Shown: piece after piece, positions 1-9,367 of the stretch
How the letters are laid out: each line of letters starts with the position of its first letter
Position numbering within the stretch: position 1 is the stretch's first letter
Assembly (NCBI RefSeq): GCF_017916325.1
Contig: NC_090166.1
Location: forward strand, 1,444,228-1,508,227
Origin: Leishmania martiniquensis
Lineage: Eukaryota > Euglenozoa > Kinetoplastea > Trypanosomatida > Trypanosomatidae
DNA: 64,000 bases
Reading direction: 5' to 3'
Translations under genes and position numbers: made by a program
The notes under the pieces: generated by a model
Told to the model about the DNA's origin: nothing
What the model saw: the letters and a program-made list of their open reading frames with translations, nothing else
Database searches by the model: none

Positions 1-373
1 TCTCGGAGAGCGGAACACTGCCGCGCCAGTGCAGGAGGTATAGGTCCAAGTAGTCCGTGCCGATGTTTTGGAGGGAGGCATCACAGCTTCGAAATATCTG
101 CGCCCGCGACGCATTTTGTGGCAGCACCTTCGAAACAATAAAGAGTTCCTCGCGCGGCGTCTCTTTGATAGCCTCGGCCGCGAGTTTCTCCGAACGGCCG
201 TTGCCGTACATCTCTGCGGTATCGATGAGTGTCATGCCGGCTGCCAAACCAGCTCGCAGCGCCGCCAGCTCGCTTGCGCGCTTTGCGGGGATATCGCCCA
301 TCATCCACATACCCTGCCCCAGCGCTGGAGCTGTGGTGCCATCGGGCAGGCGCACCGTTCGGCGAGTCGCCAT
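1..373 (-). CDS. Aldo/keto reductase, N-terminal part (cut by the left window edge)
   Basis: An open frame starts at the ATG at 373 and runs off the left edge after 124 codons. It reads as the first half of an NAD(P)H-dependent aldo/keto reductase, a cytosolic TIM-barrel enzyme that reduces carbonyls to alcohols. The usual catalytic tetrad is visible: Asp51 and Tyr56 in DTAEMYG, Lys82 in IVSKVLPQ, and His115 in DLYLLHWRG. The N-terminal beta strand and the GQGMW segment also fit the family, which is normally about 270-330 residues, so over half of the protein lies outside the window. Related trypanosomatid enzymes include the prostaglandin F synthase group, but the substrate cannot be told from this fragment. 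It is the most downstream gene of the minus-strand unit in view. Confidence 0.9.
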   Translation of the reverse strand, partial: MATRRTVRLPDGTTAPALGQGMWMMGDIPAKRASELAALRAGLAAGMTLIDTAEMYGNGRSEKLAAEAIKETPREELFIVSKVLPQNASRAQIFRSCDASLQNIGTDYLDLYLLHWRGSVPLSE

Positions 374-1076
374 CGGAGCTCGTGTGCAGGAAAGAGGCAG
401 TGAGCGTCTGTGTGCACGAGACGGCGGAAGCGAGTCGCTAAGGCCCAGCAAGCGGGTGCAGCGCGTTGCGGAATAAGCTGTGCCACAACCACTAGACGGA
501 AAAAGGACAGAGGTCGGCTGGGCGACAGCGAGCGTAGCCGCTCTCGATCCGTGTTTGAAATCGTCAACGATAAGGTTTGACAACAGCGCTGCCGTGGTGA
601 TATGTGCGGCGGTACTCGAGATGTCCGCCGTCGCGGCAGCAAGGGAGGTGGAGGGGGACGACACGAGGGGGGAGGGGAGGGGTCTTCACTAAGCGCGCGG
701 TCTGCGCGAAGCCCCTGCCCGTGAGGATTGTGAATGAGAAGAAAACAAAACGGTTGGAGAAGGCTGGGGGACGTGACGCGCCGATTGGGAAAGGGGCCGC
801 ACATTTGAGAAGGCGAAAGGTGCGCGAAAAAAAACAAGTCACCGTCGATTTTTACACAGGGCAGCAGCGCCAGAGAGCTTAGCTGATGCGTTTCTCTGTG
901 TGAGCGTGTGCGTATCGCACTGGCAGCTGGTTTCTTCCACCTGCCGCATCCCTCTTGTGTGTCCATTGCGCATCGCTCACCTCCTGTTACTTTGAAGACA
1001 CGTCTCTTGTCCGCTCACTTGGGACTGCATGAGCGTCAGCAGCAGCGTACCGACGCACATGAGCCATTGTTTCCCT
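374..1076. other. Intergenic region
   Basis: This lies between the VPS11-like stop and the aldo/keto reductase start. It holds purine-rich blocks on the plus strand (about 646-683 and 735-760), which are candidate polypyrimidine tracts for trans-splicing of the downstream gene. Short open frames here look like chance; nothing else was recognised. Confidence 0.6.
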
Positions 1077-4000
1077 CTACCACGTCTCGAGGTCGATCGC
1101 GCGGGCTACTTCCTTCGCCCCACGCTCTTGGCCACCTCCGGGGTGGAGAGGCGCTGGCTGCGCGCAGCCGAAGAGGCTCGCGTCTTTGTAAAGCGGCGAC
1201 GCGCGGAGAACACCGCGGCCAACGTAGTCCGTCACCACGTGGAAGCCGTCTTGTGGAGCGCTCCAGTTGGGATCTGCACGCGCACCGGACGCTTCCTCCG
1301 GCGCGTGGGAGCCGCGCTTCATGTCCTGAAAGAACTGTGCCGTGAAGCGGTTTGGGTCTTGCCGTTGCATGTCCCGCCGTTCTGCGTCCATGATGGCGTC
1401 GAGCTGACGGTGATGGGACGCGGCGCATATGTTGCATTCAGTCGGTGTGTAGAGGCAGCGGTGGTGAAAGGCGTGCGTGCACCTAAAGTATACCGTGGGA
1501 GTGTCAAGGGGTTGGTGGCAGTGTGCGCACGCGGTGGACTGGAAGACGACAGCCGCTGTCTGCAGCGCGACGACCTCCTTCTTGATGCACTCCACCTCAC
1601 CGAGTTGCTGCGACGTCTGCGCCAAGGCCCGCTGCACCTGCTGCATCTGCTTTCGCAAGCACCGCTGGCAGTAGCCCCGCACAGTTCGCAGGTCGAGGGC
1701 GCTTTGAGGGCAGCTGCTCAGTATCTCGAGCACCACCACCGGCGGTAGCACGTCTTGGGCCTCGATGTAGTCCAGCACCTTCTCAACGTCGGGATCGGCG
1801 GACTTGGCGGTCCGCACAACTTGCGAGAGCAGCGTCATCCACATCGCGGTCGTGCTGCTGTCAGAGGTTGGACTATCCTGGCACGCCTGGAATAGTTTTG
1901 TGGTTGCCTCGTGCCGCTCCGACGGTGTCGCATCGGAGTCACTCAGCTTGGCGCTATAGTAGCCGAAAACCTCTTCTGAGAGCCCGAGCGAGCGGTGGAG
2001 GTACAGAATGCCGTCACGGAAGAGGTGCTGATGGGCGAGGCTCAGCGCCTGGTAGTGGTCGTAGCGGCCCTTGTATGCCTCCAGAAACGTCCGCGCCTGC
2101 TCCAGCCGTCGCTCGTACGGCTCTGCTGGGAATTCCAACGCAGCGTTGGCGCTCGCGGCATCGTCAGTGGGCGCTGCTGCGTCGGGTACTATCCCAAGGG
2201 TGCTCTTCAGCTCACGCGTCATGTAGAGCTCCAAGAGCGTGTTGTACAGCACCACGTTCGGGCTACATGTCATGGAGAGAGAGGGCGGCGCTGCTGGTGA
2301 TAAGGTGGCGGAGCTACCTTCCACAGACATGTGCATCGGTGCCGATGCAGCGTCCTCTTCATCTAGCACGCCGCTCTCCACCACTGCTCGAAGGAAGTTC
2401 ATGAGATACACCGGCGCGTCGACGAAGATATGCAGGAACGCAGACGCATTCGCACGGTGAGGATGCCGTGGCCCACCTGCCATCGGGCCTCCCGTGCCAG
2501 CCGCAAAAAAAGAGCCGTTGGGAGGAGCAGGCGTGTCGACTAGGCGCCGTCCCGGCCCTTTCCACTGCACACACAGCTCCATGAGCAGCTCGGTCGTGGG
2601 GCGGGGCGCCGCAACAAGAAGATCTTTGCCGAGTGCCACGCAGATAGGCTCCGCATCATCTATTCCCAGCCGGCGGATGTACGACAGCGTCTCAAGTGGC
2701 TCTTGCATGTCGTACACGCGAATGCGGGCGCAGTCTTGCACAAAGGCGTAGCGGTCGGCGATGTACAGCGCCGCCTCGGCGTATCCGCCCTCCCGACACA
2801 CCTCGATCGCGTTCTTCGCATCGAAGCGCACGTCTTCGCGGTGGATAAACGCCTGAAGACGACCCTCGTCCTTGCGCTTGATGTAGCACTTGAGCAGCAG
2901 CGTCGTGTGCGCCTCATTGGCATGCGCGCTGTGCTGCGGATGGTGCAACTCCTCCAAGTAGTCGATCAGCTGCTCCATGTGCGCGCTGCCCATGAAGCGC
3001 TGAATGACGCAGGATGACTCGAGGTGCCCGATGGTGTTCTTGTATTGCGCCATGGCCTCGTCAAACTTGCCTTTGCTGTAAAGGTAGTCGCCGAAGCGCT
3101 TGCAGATGCGCAGCCGCAGCGTCGGCTCGGCATCGTCCATCGTCTGCGCAAGCTGCTGCGCGATGCCGTAGCACTCCTTGCTGAAGAGAAGTTCCAGCTT
3201 CGTCCGCGTGTCTGCCTCGCTCAGCCGCACACCACGCAACGAGAGCTGCCGCGTTCGCACCGCCGGGTCGAGGATCAGCACCAACATGTCGGTTTCATCA
3301 GTGAGCAGCATGGCGCAGTTCGTGTACATTTCCTGCGGGCGACTCAGTCCACGAATGCGATAGGTGAGGTCAAAGCACTGCAGCTGAAATTGCTCTGGTT
3401 GTCCGTCGTGCTGCACTAGCAGAGCGAGGTACTGACGGTGTGTGTAGAGAAAGCAGCGACCCGGCACGTGGTCGAGGTGGATGGTGTGCGCGGACGACTT
3501 GGCCGTGGGGTCATACGGCGCCTGGGCGCTGGAGCCTGGAACTGCGGGGCCCAGCCGCACGACCCTGCTGCCACTTGTGGCGTGCGTTGCCGCCCTCTGA
3601 CTCACGATGAGCAACTCGCCATGCGATGACAACGCCGCTCCAAAACGCGGCGCGCCGCCGATGGGGGTGGGGCAGGGGTACTCGGACCAGTTGCCATTTG
3701 CTCGCAAAGCCCAGCACGTGACCACATCCTCGTAGACGGTGTAAAGCACCTGTACCCCAGCCGCGGCCATCCCAGCACTACTGCTGCCCGTCGATGCGCT
3801 TGTTGAAGTTGCCGGCGCGCGGGCGCCGCCTGACAGGAAAGAGAAAGCGCTGATGCCTTCGCTGACGAGATCGCTCACGCCACCGCTCCCTTTGATGCCC
3901 GACAGCGTCACGTATTGTGTGCCAGGTAGCCCGACGAATGTCAAGGCGCCTTTGGCGATGCCACTGCGGATCGTCAGCACCCGAGCCGGCCGCTCCTTCG

Positions 4001-4736
4001 CCAGATCACCCTGCAGCACCACACACTCGCGCGTAGCAAGCCCGACAGCGACGCACGATAGATCTGGAGCCACATCGAAGCTGACGACGACAGAGCGGAT
4101 GGAGCCGCAAGAGACGACGCCGGTGTCGCTGTTGGAGGGAGAGGAAGAAAAGCTGCCTGCAGCGGTGGCGCTCGGCTTGAACTGGTACTGCCGCTGCTTC
4201 GATTCATCAAGCAGGATGGTCACAAGAGGGGCCTCCTCGGCTGCAGTGCGCACACTCGCAGCTTCACCACTCGCCCCTTTGCTGGCGGGCAGAATACGAT
4301 GCTCCCGGCAGGGCGGCCGCCACCGGAGCATGGCATCGCCTGCTGCTGTTCCTGGAATGGAAGCCGTGGCCGCGGCTGGGTGAGGACCCATAAGGCCACG
4401 GTATAGGGCCACGAGCTGGTCGAGGTCCCATACCCTCAGCATCGTGTGGTTGAGGGCATCGTCGTTGCCGATGGTGATGAGGGTGTTACGCATGGCGCAG
4501 TAACGAATGTGTGTAACCGGGCCCCCGTAGGCCTGGAAGCGCCACCTGCTCGCCGGTGAGGCGGTCGCTGATGGGGGATGGCGGTCAAGGAAGAGCACCT
4601 GGCCTTCGCAGTCGCCTACGACGAGGGCGGTGGGGGTCAGACACGCGGACACCACGTTGATCTCCGCTAAAGAGGAGGAGGCCGCGAAGGCTTCACTATC
4701 GAAGAAGCGGAAACTGCGCCACACCCCGTCCGCCAT
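1077..4736 (-). CDS. VPS11: VPS11-like vacuolar sorting protein (HOPS/CORVET core subunit) with C-terminal RING
   Basis: The 1219-residue protein begins MADGVWRSFRFFDSEAF, which matches the start of the VPS11/Pep5 family, whose members tether endosomal and vacuolar membranes as HOPS/CORVET core subunits. The N-terminal half resembles a WD/beta-propeller (VVGDCEGQVLFLDR, LITIGNDDALNHTMLRVWDLDQL). The middle is alpha-solenoid with clathrin-repeat character (RICKRFGDYLYSKGKFDEAMAQY). A RING-H2-like zinc finger lies at about residues 1069-1104 (CAHC, CTHAFHHRC, CNIC). About 115 extra residues follow the RING, making it longer than the roughly 940-1030 residues of animal and yeast VPS11. The frame is open to 5147, but the extra 137 N-terminal residues look like 5' UTR and a splice acceptor lies at 4780-4781, so the ATG at 4736 is preferred. 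Confidence 0.82.
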   Translation of the reverse strand: MADGVWRSFRFFDSEAFAASSSLAEINVVSACLTPTALVVGDCEGQVLFLDRHPPSATASPASRWRFQAYGGPVTHIRYCAMRNTLITIGNDDALNHTMLRVWDLDQLVALYRGLMGPHPAAATASIPGTAAGDAMLRWRPPCREHRILPASKGASGEAASVRTAAEEAPLVTILLDESKQRQYQFKPSATAAGSFSSSPSNSDTGVVSCGSIRSVVVSFDVAPDLSCVAVGLATRECVVLQGDLAKERPARVLTIRSGIAKGALTFVGLPGTQYVTLSGIKGSGGVSDLVSEGISAFSFLSGGARAPATSTSASTGSSSAGMAAAGVQVLYTVYEDVVTCWALRANGNWSEYPCPTPIGGAPRFGAALSSHGELLIVSQRAATHATSGSRVVRLGPAVPGSSAQAPYDPTAKSSAHTIHLDHVPGRCFLYTHRQYLALLVQHDGQPEQFQLQCFDLTYRIRGLSRPQEMYTNCAMLLTDETDMLVLILDPAVRTRQLSLRGVRLSEADTRTKLELLFSKECYGIAQQLAQTMDDAEPTLRLRICKRFGDYLYSKGKFDEAMAQYKNTIGHLESSCVIQRFMGSAHMEQLIDYLEELHHPQHSAHANEAHTTLLLKCYIKRKDEGRLQAFIHREDVRFDAKNAIEVCREGGYAEAALYIADRYAFVQDCARIRVYDMQEPLETLSYIRRLGIDDAEPICVALGKDLLVAAPRPTTELLMELCVQWKGPGRRLVDTPAPPNGSFFAAGTGGPMAGGPRHPHRANASAFLHIFVDAPVYLMNFLRAVVESGVLDEEDAASAPMHMSVEGSSATLSPAAPPSLSMTCSPNVVLYNTLLELYMTRELKSTLGIVPDAAAPTDDAASANAALEFPAEPYERRLEQARTFLEAYKGRYDHYQALSLAHQHLFRDGILYLHRSLGLSEEVFGYYSAKLSDSDATPSERHEATTKLFQACQDSPTSDSSTTAMWMTLLSQVVRTAKSADPDVEKVLDYIEAQDVLPPVVVLEILSSCPQSALDLRTVRGYCQRCLRKQMQQVQRALAQTSQQLGEVECIKKEVVALQTAAVVFQSTACAHCHQPLDTPTVYFRCTHAFHHRCLYTPTECNICAASHHRQLDAIMDAERRDMQRQDPNRFTAQFFQDMKRGSHAPEEASGARADPNWSAPQDGFHVVTDYVGRGVLRASPLYKDASLFGCAQPAPLHPGGGQERGAKEVARAIDLETW

Positions 4737-5242
4737 GTCCACTCCTCCTCTCCTCGTGCAGTATGCCAGTGCAGAGAACCTGGCGAGTAACGATATGCAG
4801 TGAGGTGTACGGCGCGTCGATGGGCACAGGAAGAGGGAGGGGGCGAAGAGAGAGATGAGCATGCAAAGGAGGCGCCAGATGGAGAGGTGCTGGAGGCTAC
4901 TGGGCGCGAACGGGTGCCGGAGCACCCCCGCCGTACACGCGGGTGCGGAAGGGCTCGACTTCCACGACAGGCTACGCGCGATGGCCCGCCTCTTCCGGCA
5001 AGAGCATTCAAAAAGTGCGACGAGACATAAAAACGGTGGGGGGATGAGGAGAAGAGGGACGAAACGCACCCCCGAAGTGCGCGTGAGATGAACACCGCCG
5101 CCCACAGGGCCTTTGCGCTCATGCGAATGGCGCTGCGTCCCCCGCATTCTCTAATGACCACTTGGCGCTGTGGCTGGCGGACAACAGACGTATAACAGCG
5201 TCGGGTCAGCATGCTGCACTGTCGCTGCCCCTCCGCCTGCCT
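4737..5242. other. Intergenic region
   Basis: This region carries the 5' leader of the VPS11-like gene and the 3' UTR of the nucleoporin gene. Apart from the polypyrimidine tract on the minus strand, nothing was recognised. Confidence 0.55.
4780..4781 (-). promoter_or_regulatory. Predicted spliced-leader acceptor (AG) for the VPS11-like gene
   Basis: On the minus strand a pyrimidine-rich tract (4828-4858) is followed by its first AG at 4781-4780, about 44 nt before the chosen ATG. Prediction from sequence pattern only. Confidence 0.35.
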
Positions 5243-6592
5243 TTATGAGGCTTCCACACGGCTCCGGATCGCCTGCATCTCCTTTAGGTCCGTCTTGAGG
5301 AGTTCATCTAGCGCCTCAATCCCATCCTGCATCTGCTTGGTGAACTGGATCCAGTCCTTCATAACGTACGGATCCACCTCAGAGCGCAGGAGTGGCTGAC
5401 CGTCTGCGTTTCGCCATGCCGCCGGCGCGGCACTGACGAAGCTGCCCTGCTGCTGCTGACGCGCCTCTGCCTTGCTTGCCGACTTCTGCGTAATCATTGC
5501 AACTCGCGATGCCTCCTCTGTGAGAAAAGGTCGCAGTTCATGTAACAGCTGGCTGTAGCGACCAGGCGCTCGCAAGAGTTGGCGTAGCTGGTCCACACGA
5601 CTGTTTAGAAGGCTCTCCTCGCCGCATGAAGTGCCGTGGCGACCCAGCAACTCCATCTTGCACAGAAGCGTGTACCATCGGTGCCGCAGCATCACCTCCT
5701 CCTGCTCCACCTCTCGCTGTCTCCGCAGGTTCGCAGCGTCCATGGCGGCCACCGTGTCAACGTCCTGCAGCAACTCCGCCACCTTACTCTGCAATACCTT
5801 CACGGCGTCTCGCTGCCTCTCCGTCCGCCGCCGCAGCTCCTGGGAAAAGTGGATGGGGGACGGGTAGAGGCGGCCAGGGTCAGGGTTCTTCTGGAGGGCG
5901 TGCATGTAGGCCTCATCGCTGCACCCACCGCCGTGGAGGAAAGCTGTGTAGCGCTCCTTCTGAATGGCGTCCATCACGTGCCCCGCCCCACAGCTGTTGT
6001 ACACAAAGGCGCGGAAGTGGCAGTTCGGGTGCAGTGCGTTGTAGGACTCATCCAGCTTGAGAAGGTAGCTGGCAAGGGCGCTCTGCCGCGTGAAGTCCTG
6101 CAGCGTCACGGTGAGCTGCTGCGCTTGCACCGGCGCTTGCTGCGGTTGCTGCGCCCCCGACTGCATGGCGGCGACAGGCTGCTGCATGCCCCAACCGCTG
6201 GTGGCTGCCGGTGCTGTTGCCTTTGCACCGAAGCCGGTGGCCGCCGCTGTGGGTGCCCCGAAGCCAGGGGCGGCACTGGTGCCACCGCCTCCCCCCAACT
6301 TTGGCCCGAAGCCACCGCCACCGCCGAAGCCGGTGGCCGCTCCGAAGCCGGTGGCCCCTGAAGGTGCACCGCTTCCAAAGCCAGACGCGCCTCCAGCTGG
6401 CGTGGAGCCGAATGCAGGTGCGGCACCGCTTGTCGGAGCCGCGAAGGCGGCGCCAAACCCCGGTGTAGCGGAGGCACCTGCCGTAGCACCGAAGCCCCCG
6501 CCAGCGGGGGTAGTTGTGTTCGTGCTGGTCACGGTCGTGGTGCCAAACGCTGCTGGCGCCTTACCGACGCCGGCAGCCGGGGCACCGAACAT
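5243..6592 (-). CDS. FG-repeat nucleoporin, Nup54/Nup57-like
   Basis: The 449-residue protein has two halves. Residues 1 to about 150 are Gly/Ala/Pro-rich with many FG dipeptides (GFGA, GFGS, AFGS, GFGP), the natively unfolded permeability-barrier type of nuclear pore protein. From about residue 160 it becomes structured: a segment with YNALHPNCHFRAFVYN resembles the conserved Y-N-P...F-x-x-F-x-Y-N region of Nup54/Nup57, followed by helical coiled coil (RRRTERQRDAVKVLQ) and a C-terminal helix around DWIQFTKQMQDGIEALDELL. This order is that of Nup54/57, which forms the central-channel trimer with Nup62 and Nup58. The FG part is compositionally biased, so the assignment rests on the C-terminal half. 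Start: ATG at 6592, directly at the first FG motif (MFGAP). Confidence 0.75.
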   Translation of the reverse strand: MFGAPAAGVGKAPAAFGTTTVTSTNTTTPAGGGFGATAGASATPGFGAAFAAPTSGAAPAFGSTPAGGASGFGSGAPSGATGFGAATGFGGGGGFGPKLGGGGGTSAAPGFGAPTAAATGFGAKATAPAATSGWGMQQPVAAMQSGAQQPQQAPVQAQQLTVTLQDFTRQSALASYLLKLDESYNALHPNCHFRAFVYNSCGAGHVMDAIQKERYTAFLHGGGCSDEAYMHALQKNPDPGRLYPSPIHFSQELRRRTERQRDAVKVLQSKVAELLQDVDTVAAMDAANLRRQREVEQEEVMLRHRWYTLLCKMELLGRHGTSCGEESLLNSRVDQLRQLLRAPGRYSQLLHELRPFLTEEASRVAMITQKSASKAEARQQQQGSFVSAAPAAWRNADGQPLLRSEVDPYVMKDWIQFTKQMQDGIEALDELLKTDLKEMQAIRSRVEAS

Positions 6593-7219
6593 GACTCTGT
6601 GAAGGTGAACGAGAGCCTAAGGCAACGACGCGACGAGTGACACATGGATGCGAAATGAGTCCCCACCGTCCCACGATGGGTGCAACGGTGCCCGCATGCG
6701 TGTAAGTGATGGAGTGTGTGAAAGAAGCAGCAGCAAGAGCGAAAGGGAGAGGGGAGAGGCGGAGTGAGGAACAGGCAGTGACAGGCGGGGCTCCGCCAGC
6801 GAAGAATGGGGCGGAGATGAAGGGCAGCGTTCTAAAAATCGGCCAATGCCCTTCTTCTCATGTAGTTCTCCCGTCCAAAAACGCGCACGGCCCTATGCGC
6901 GGGCCAAGGGACACCCTGAAGGCCATCCCTCGGAACTCTCCGTTAACAGAAGCCGATACAGCGGCATTCACTGACGCATCTGCTCGTCAGCCTCTTCTGT
7001 GTCGGCCTGCGAGGCGAACGGTAGAGTGGCGCTGCGTGCACGTTTTCGACGCCTGGGAGTGTTTTACATGTCTACCAAAAGACGCTGAGGAGGGCGAAGC
7101 GGAAGCCGAGAGGATTTGCGTGCCGAGTGCGTGAGGGGCGCATGCACCCATACCCAGAGAACTGCACAGGGATAAAGTGCCCGTTACCTCTTGCTGCTAT
7201 ATTGCACGGCGGCACCCGT
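6593..7219. other. Intergenic region
   Basis: It holds purine-rich plus-strand blocks (about 6718-6775) that could serve as the minus-strand polypyrimidine tract for the nucleoporin mRNA. No gene was recognised; the 142-codon plus-strand frame at 6706-7134 has no protein-like features. Confidence 0.5.
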
Positions 7220-7471
7220 CTACGTGGAACTCGATGAGCGTATCCGCACGAACTCGCTCATGGCCTCGAGCGGTCGCTCTGGCTTCAGCAGCAGCACGTG
7301 CTGAATCATGTCGTGTAGGAGAGGGGTTATCTCCGGGTGTGCCGCCAGGTAGGCGGTGTACGTCATGACGTGTTCGTCTTTGCGCTTCTCGGCCCGCACG
7401 CGGCCCTCGTAGTTGAGGTCCTCCTTCTGGAGGCCCCTCTCCTGCGAAGGTGAGGCGGCTCGGTCAGACAT
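7220..7471 (-). CDS. Small RIIa/DPY-30-like protein
   Basis: The 83-residue protein starts at the ATG at 7471 (MSDRAASPSQER); a longer reading would need a GTG start. Its core, roughly residues 38-72 (YLAAHPEITPLLHDMIQHVL followed by LLKPERPLEAMSEFV), has the helix-loop-helix pattern of RIIa/DPY-30 dimerisation motifs: a hydrophobic first helix ending in a P-x-[RE]-P turn, then a second helix. Such domains dock onto amphipathic helices of anchoring proteins, and in flagellates they occur in radial-spoke and central-pair components as well as in DPY-30 of histone methyltransferase complexes. A flagellar role is therefore inferred, not shown. The gene is short but stands alone with its own splice-acceptor pattern upstream. 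Confidence 0.7.
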   Translation of the reverse strand: MSDRAASPSQERGLQKEDLNYEGRVRAEKRKDEHVMTYTAYLAAHPEITPLLHDMIQHVLLLKPERPLEAMSEFVRIRSSSST

Positions 7472-8584
7472 CGCCACACGGCGTGGGCGCCTTTTGAGGA
7501 TGTGTGCGCAGATACGCTGAGCTGAGCGAAGGCGGGGCGGGGAGAGGTGTGCGAACAGCGGCGCGCATCGCGGAAGCAGAAAACGAGAGGAGGAGGGGGG
7601 ATACAGTGCAGAGAGCCGCAGCGAGCGGATGGGGCAGGCACAGTAGCGGGACAGCGTTTCTATGACGGCTCACAGAGAAGACCCGGCGGCACGGTCATCT
7701 AGGAAGCGGGCGCAAGCAGATCACGCCCCTGAGGGAGAGGGGGGGGTGCAGCTATGAGAAAGAAGAGAAGAGAGCAGTCATCACTCCCCCTCCCCCTTTT
7801 CCTATACGCAGACAGCCTTCTGCCTCCGCATCACACAGGGGGAAGGGGAGGGGAGCACAGCGCTCCGCGCACGGTGCACCAGGCGGGGGTTCACCATCGC
7901 TTTCTGTGTGTGTGCGTGCTCAAAGGCTGAGCACCTCCCCTATCCCTTGGCAGCTATGCTGGCATGTGGGAAGTCAGTGCAGCTGATCGCCACTGGTAGC
8001 GGCAGTCAGTGCCTTGAGGGGGCGCCAACCGTGCGGCCTGCGACGCGGAGGCTCTGCTCAGTGTGTGGCAGAGGCGGTGCGCAGCTGACCATGTCGACCT
8101 CATAGGCGCTGTACCCGTGTCCACCGCCGCCCTGCTCCGTGCGATAGGCCCTGAGGTATGCTGGGGAAGAGGGTCGCGGAGATGAGGCCGTGTCTGTGTT
8201 GCTTGGCGTATGAAAATAGGCACCCCTCAGAGGAGTACGCACTGCCGTGTACGCCATGCCCAGCACACTGTCATTCAAAGAGCGGCCATCACAGAGAGGC
8301 ACGCGCGGGTGCGCTCGACGTGAGGAGAGCAGAGGACTGAGAGCTGCCGCAACCACAGCAAACGGAGAGGACAAATACGCCAATGCCATCGTTAGATGCG
8401 CGGCGCTAAAATCTCTGACACAGATGGCACCGCCTCCTCTCCGCATCCGCCGAAGCTGGAGAGAGGAGTGCAGAGAAACGCTGGTGCGGCAGAGGTGCGC
8501 AGAGGGTGGGGTGTGTGTGTGTGGGGGGGGGCAGATACCAAAGTTGGGCGCCGTGTCACGGTGGGCAAAACGCTTCCTCGCTGC
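7472..8584. other. Intergenic region
   Basis: It contains plus-strand purine-rich tracts (7582-7600, 7731-7775), a pyrimidine-rich block around 7785-7803, and a short GT/G run near 8511-8530. No convincing gene; the open frames (up to 146 codons at 8006-8446 minus) have no recognisable features. Confidence 0.5.
7522..7523 (-). promoter_or_regulatory. Predicted spliced-leader acceptor for the small RIIa-like gene
   Basis: A pyrimidine-rich minus-strand tract (about 7572-7600, then 7526-7545) is followed by CAG at 7523, 51 nt before the ATG. Confidence 0.35.
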
Positions 8585-9328
8585 TCAGCCTCTCCTCCCG
8601 ATGCGAAGCTGAGCAGCGAGGGGGTGTCCATCGGCGAAAGTCAGGGAATAATGGCCCGGCGCCCGCTCCATGCGGGGACGCTGACGGCGCGGCTGGCACG
8701 GCAGCCGCTCAGCCAACGGATGCTCCATGTGCATCACATGCTCCATCTCTCGATTCAAGGCAGGTGACGTGCTATTGACCACAACGAAAGCGGCTGGAGA
8801 GAAGTCGGGAGTAGCGGTGCCCACGCCTCCGGATGCGGCGAGTGTGGCCAAGCTCGTCGGCAGCTCTGCGGTCACCGAGGGAGACGCATGCGAAGACAGC
8901 CACGGGTCCTCTCCGTCCTCCTCTTCGTCATTCTCCATGGCATCTCTGTCTTCGCCCGGCATACCGGTGTCGCCGACTCCGCTGCTCCCCCCCTCGCTCT
9001 CGCGCCGGCGTCGGCGAAAAGAATGGATGCCCCGCACCGCTGCCATGCGCTCACGGCGAGTTGCTATTGTATTCTGCAAGAACTGCGCCATGTGCTGCGC
9101 GTTCACCGTCTCGCAGATGGAGAATGCCGAGGATGGGGGGAGCCCGCGCTCGGTGACGGGGGAGCTGCTCTGCAGGTAGCGCTGCACAAAGAGGAGGGCG
9201 TCGCGGTAGCCGGCCTCGTAGGAGTTGGACGATTCGCGGTAGAGGTCGGCGAGGGCGTTGGCGGCAGCGGAGAACTTGCGGTGCAACTGCTCCTTCTCGC
9301 GCGCAGGCGTATTCGATGCTGGCGGCAT
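8585..9328 (-). CDS. HAPSTR/C16orf72-like (UPF0472) protein
   Basis: The 247-residue protein starts at ATG 9328 (MPPASNTPAREKEQLHRKF). Residues about 18-52 read FSAAANALADLYRESSNSYE then AGYRDALLFVQRYL, followed at about residues 80-100 by a second helix (NAQHMAQFLQNTIATRRERM). This resembles the core of the HAPSTR/UPF0472 family (F-x-x-A-A-x-A-x-x-x-L-Y-K-E-S, a Gly-rich turn, then a helix ending in basic residues). Its human member C16orf72/HAPSTR1 binds the ubiquitin ligase HUWE1 and tunes stress responses. The C-terminal half is acidic, Ser-rich and probably disordered. The match is from remembered family features, so the function in this organism is inference. The frame is open further upstream, but that part lies in the polypyrimidine leader and has no ATG-supported protein. 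Confidence 0.6.
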   Translation of the reverse strand: MPPASNTPAREKEQLHRKFSAAANALADLYRESSNSYEAGYRDALLFVQRYLQSSSPVTERGLPPSSAFSICETVNAQHMAQFLQNTIATRRERMAAVRGIHSFRRRRRESEGGSSGVGDTGMPGEDRDAMENDEEEDGEDPWLSSHASPSVTAELPTSLATLAASGGVGTATPDFSPAAFVVVNSTSPALNREMEHVMHMEHPLAERLPCQPRRQRPRMERAPGHYSLTFADGHPLAAQLRIGRRG

Positions 9329-9365
9329 GCGGGCAAGCAAAGGTCGGTGGACGTGCTTGAAGGCG

Positions 9366-9367
9366 CT
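9366..9367 (-). promoter_or_regulatory. Predicted spliced-leader acceptor for the HAPSTR-like gene
   Basis: A strong minus-strand polypyrimidine tract (9389-9411, largely C/T) is followed by the first AG at 9367, 38 nt before the ATG. This supports trimming the longer upstream open frame. Confidence 0.45.

Noticed and set aside
4737..5147. N-terminal extension of the VPS11-like frame by 137 residues
   Set aside because: It lies across the predicted polypyrimidine tract and AG acceptor and does not resemble the family start.
6090..6602. 170-codon plus-strand Pro/Ala-rich frame
   Set aside because: Antisense shadow of the FG-repeat part of the nucleoporin gene.
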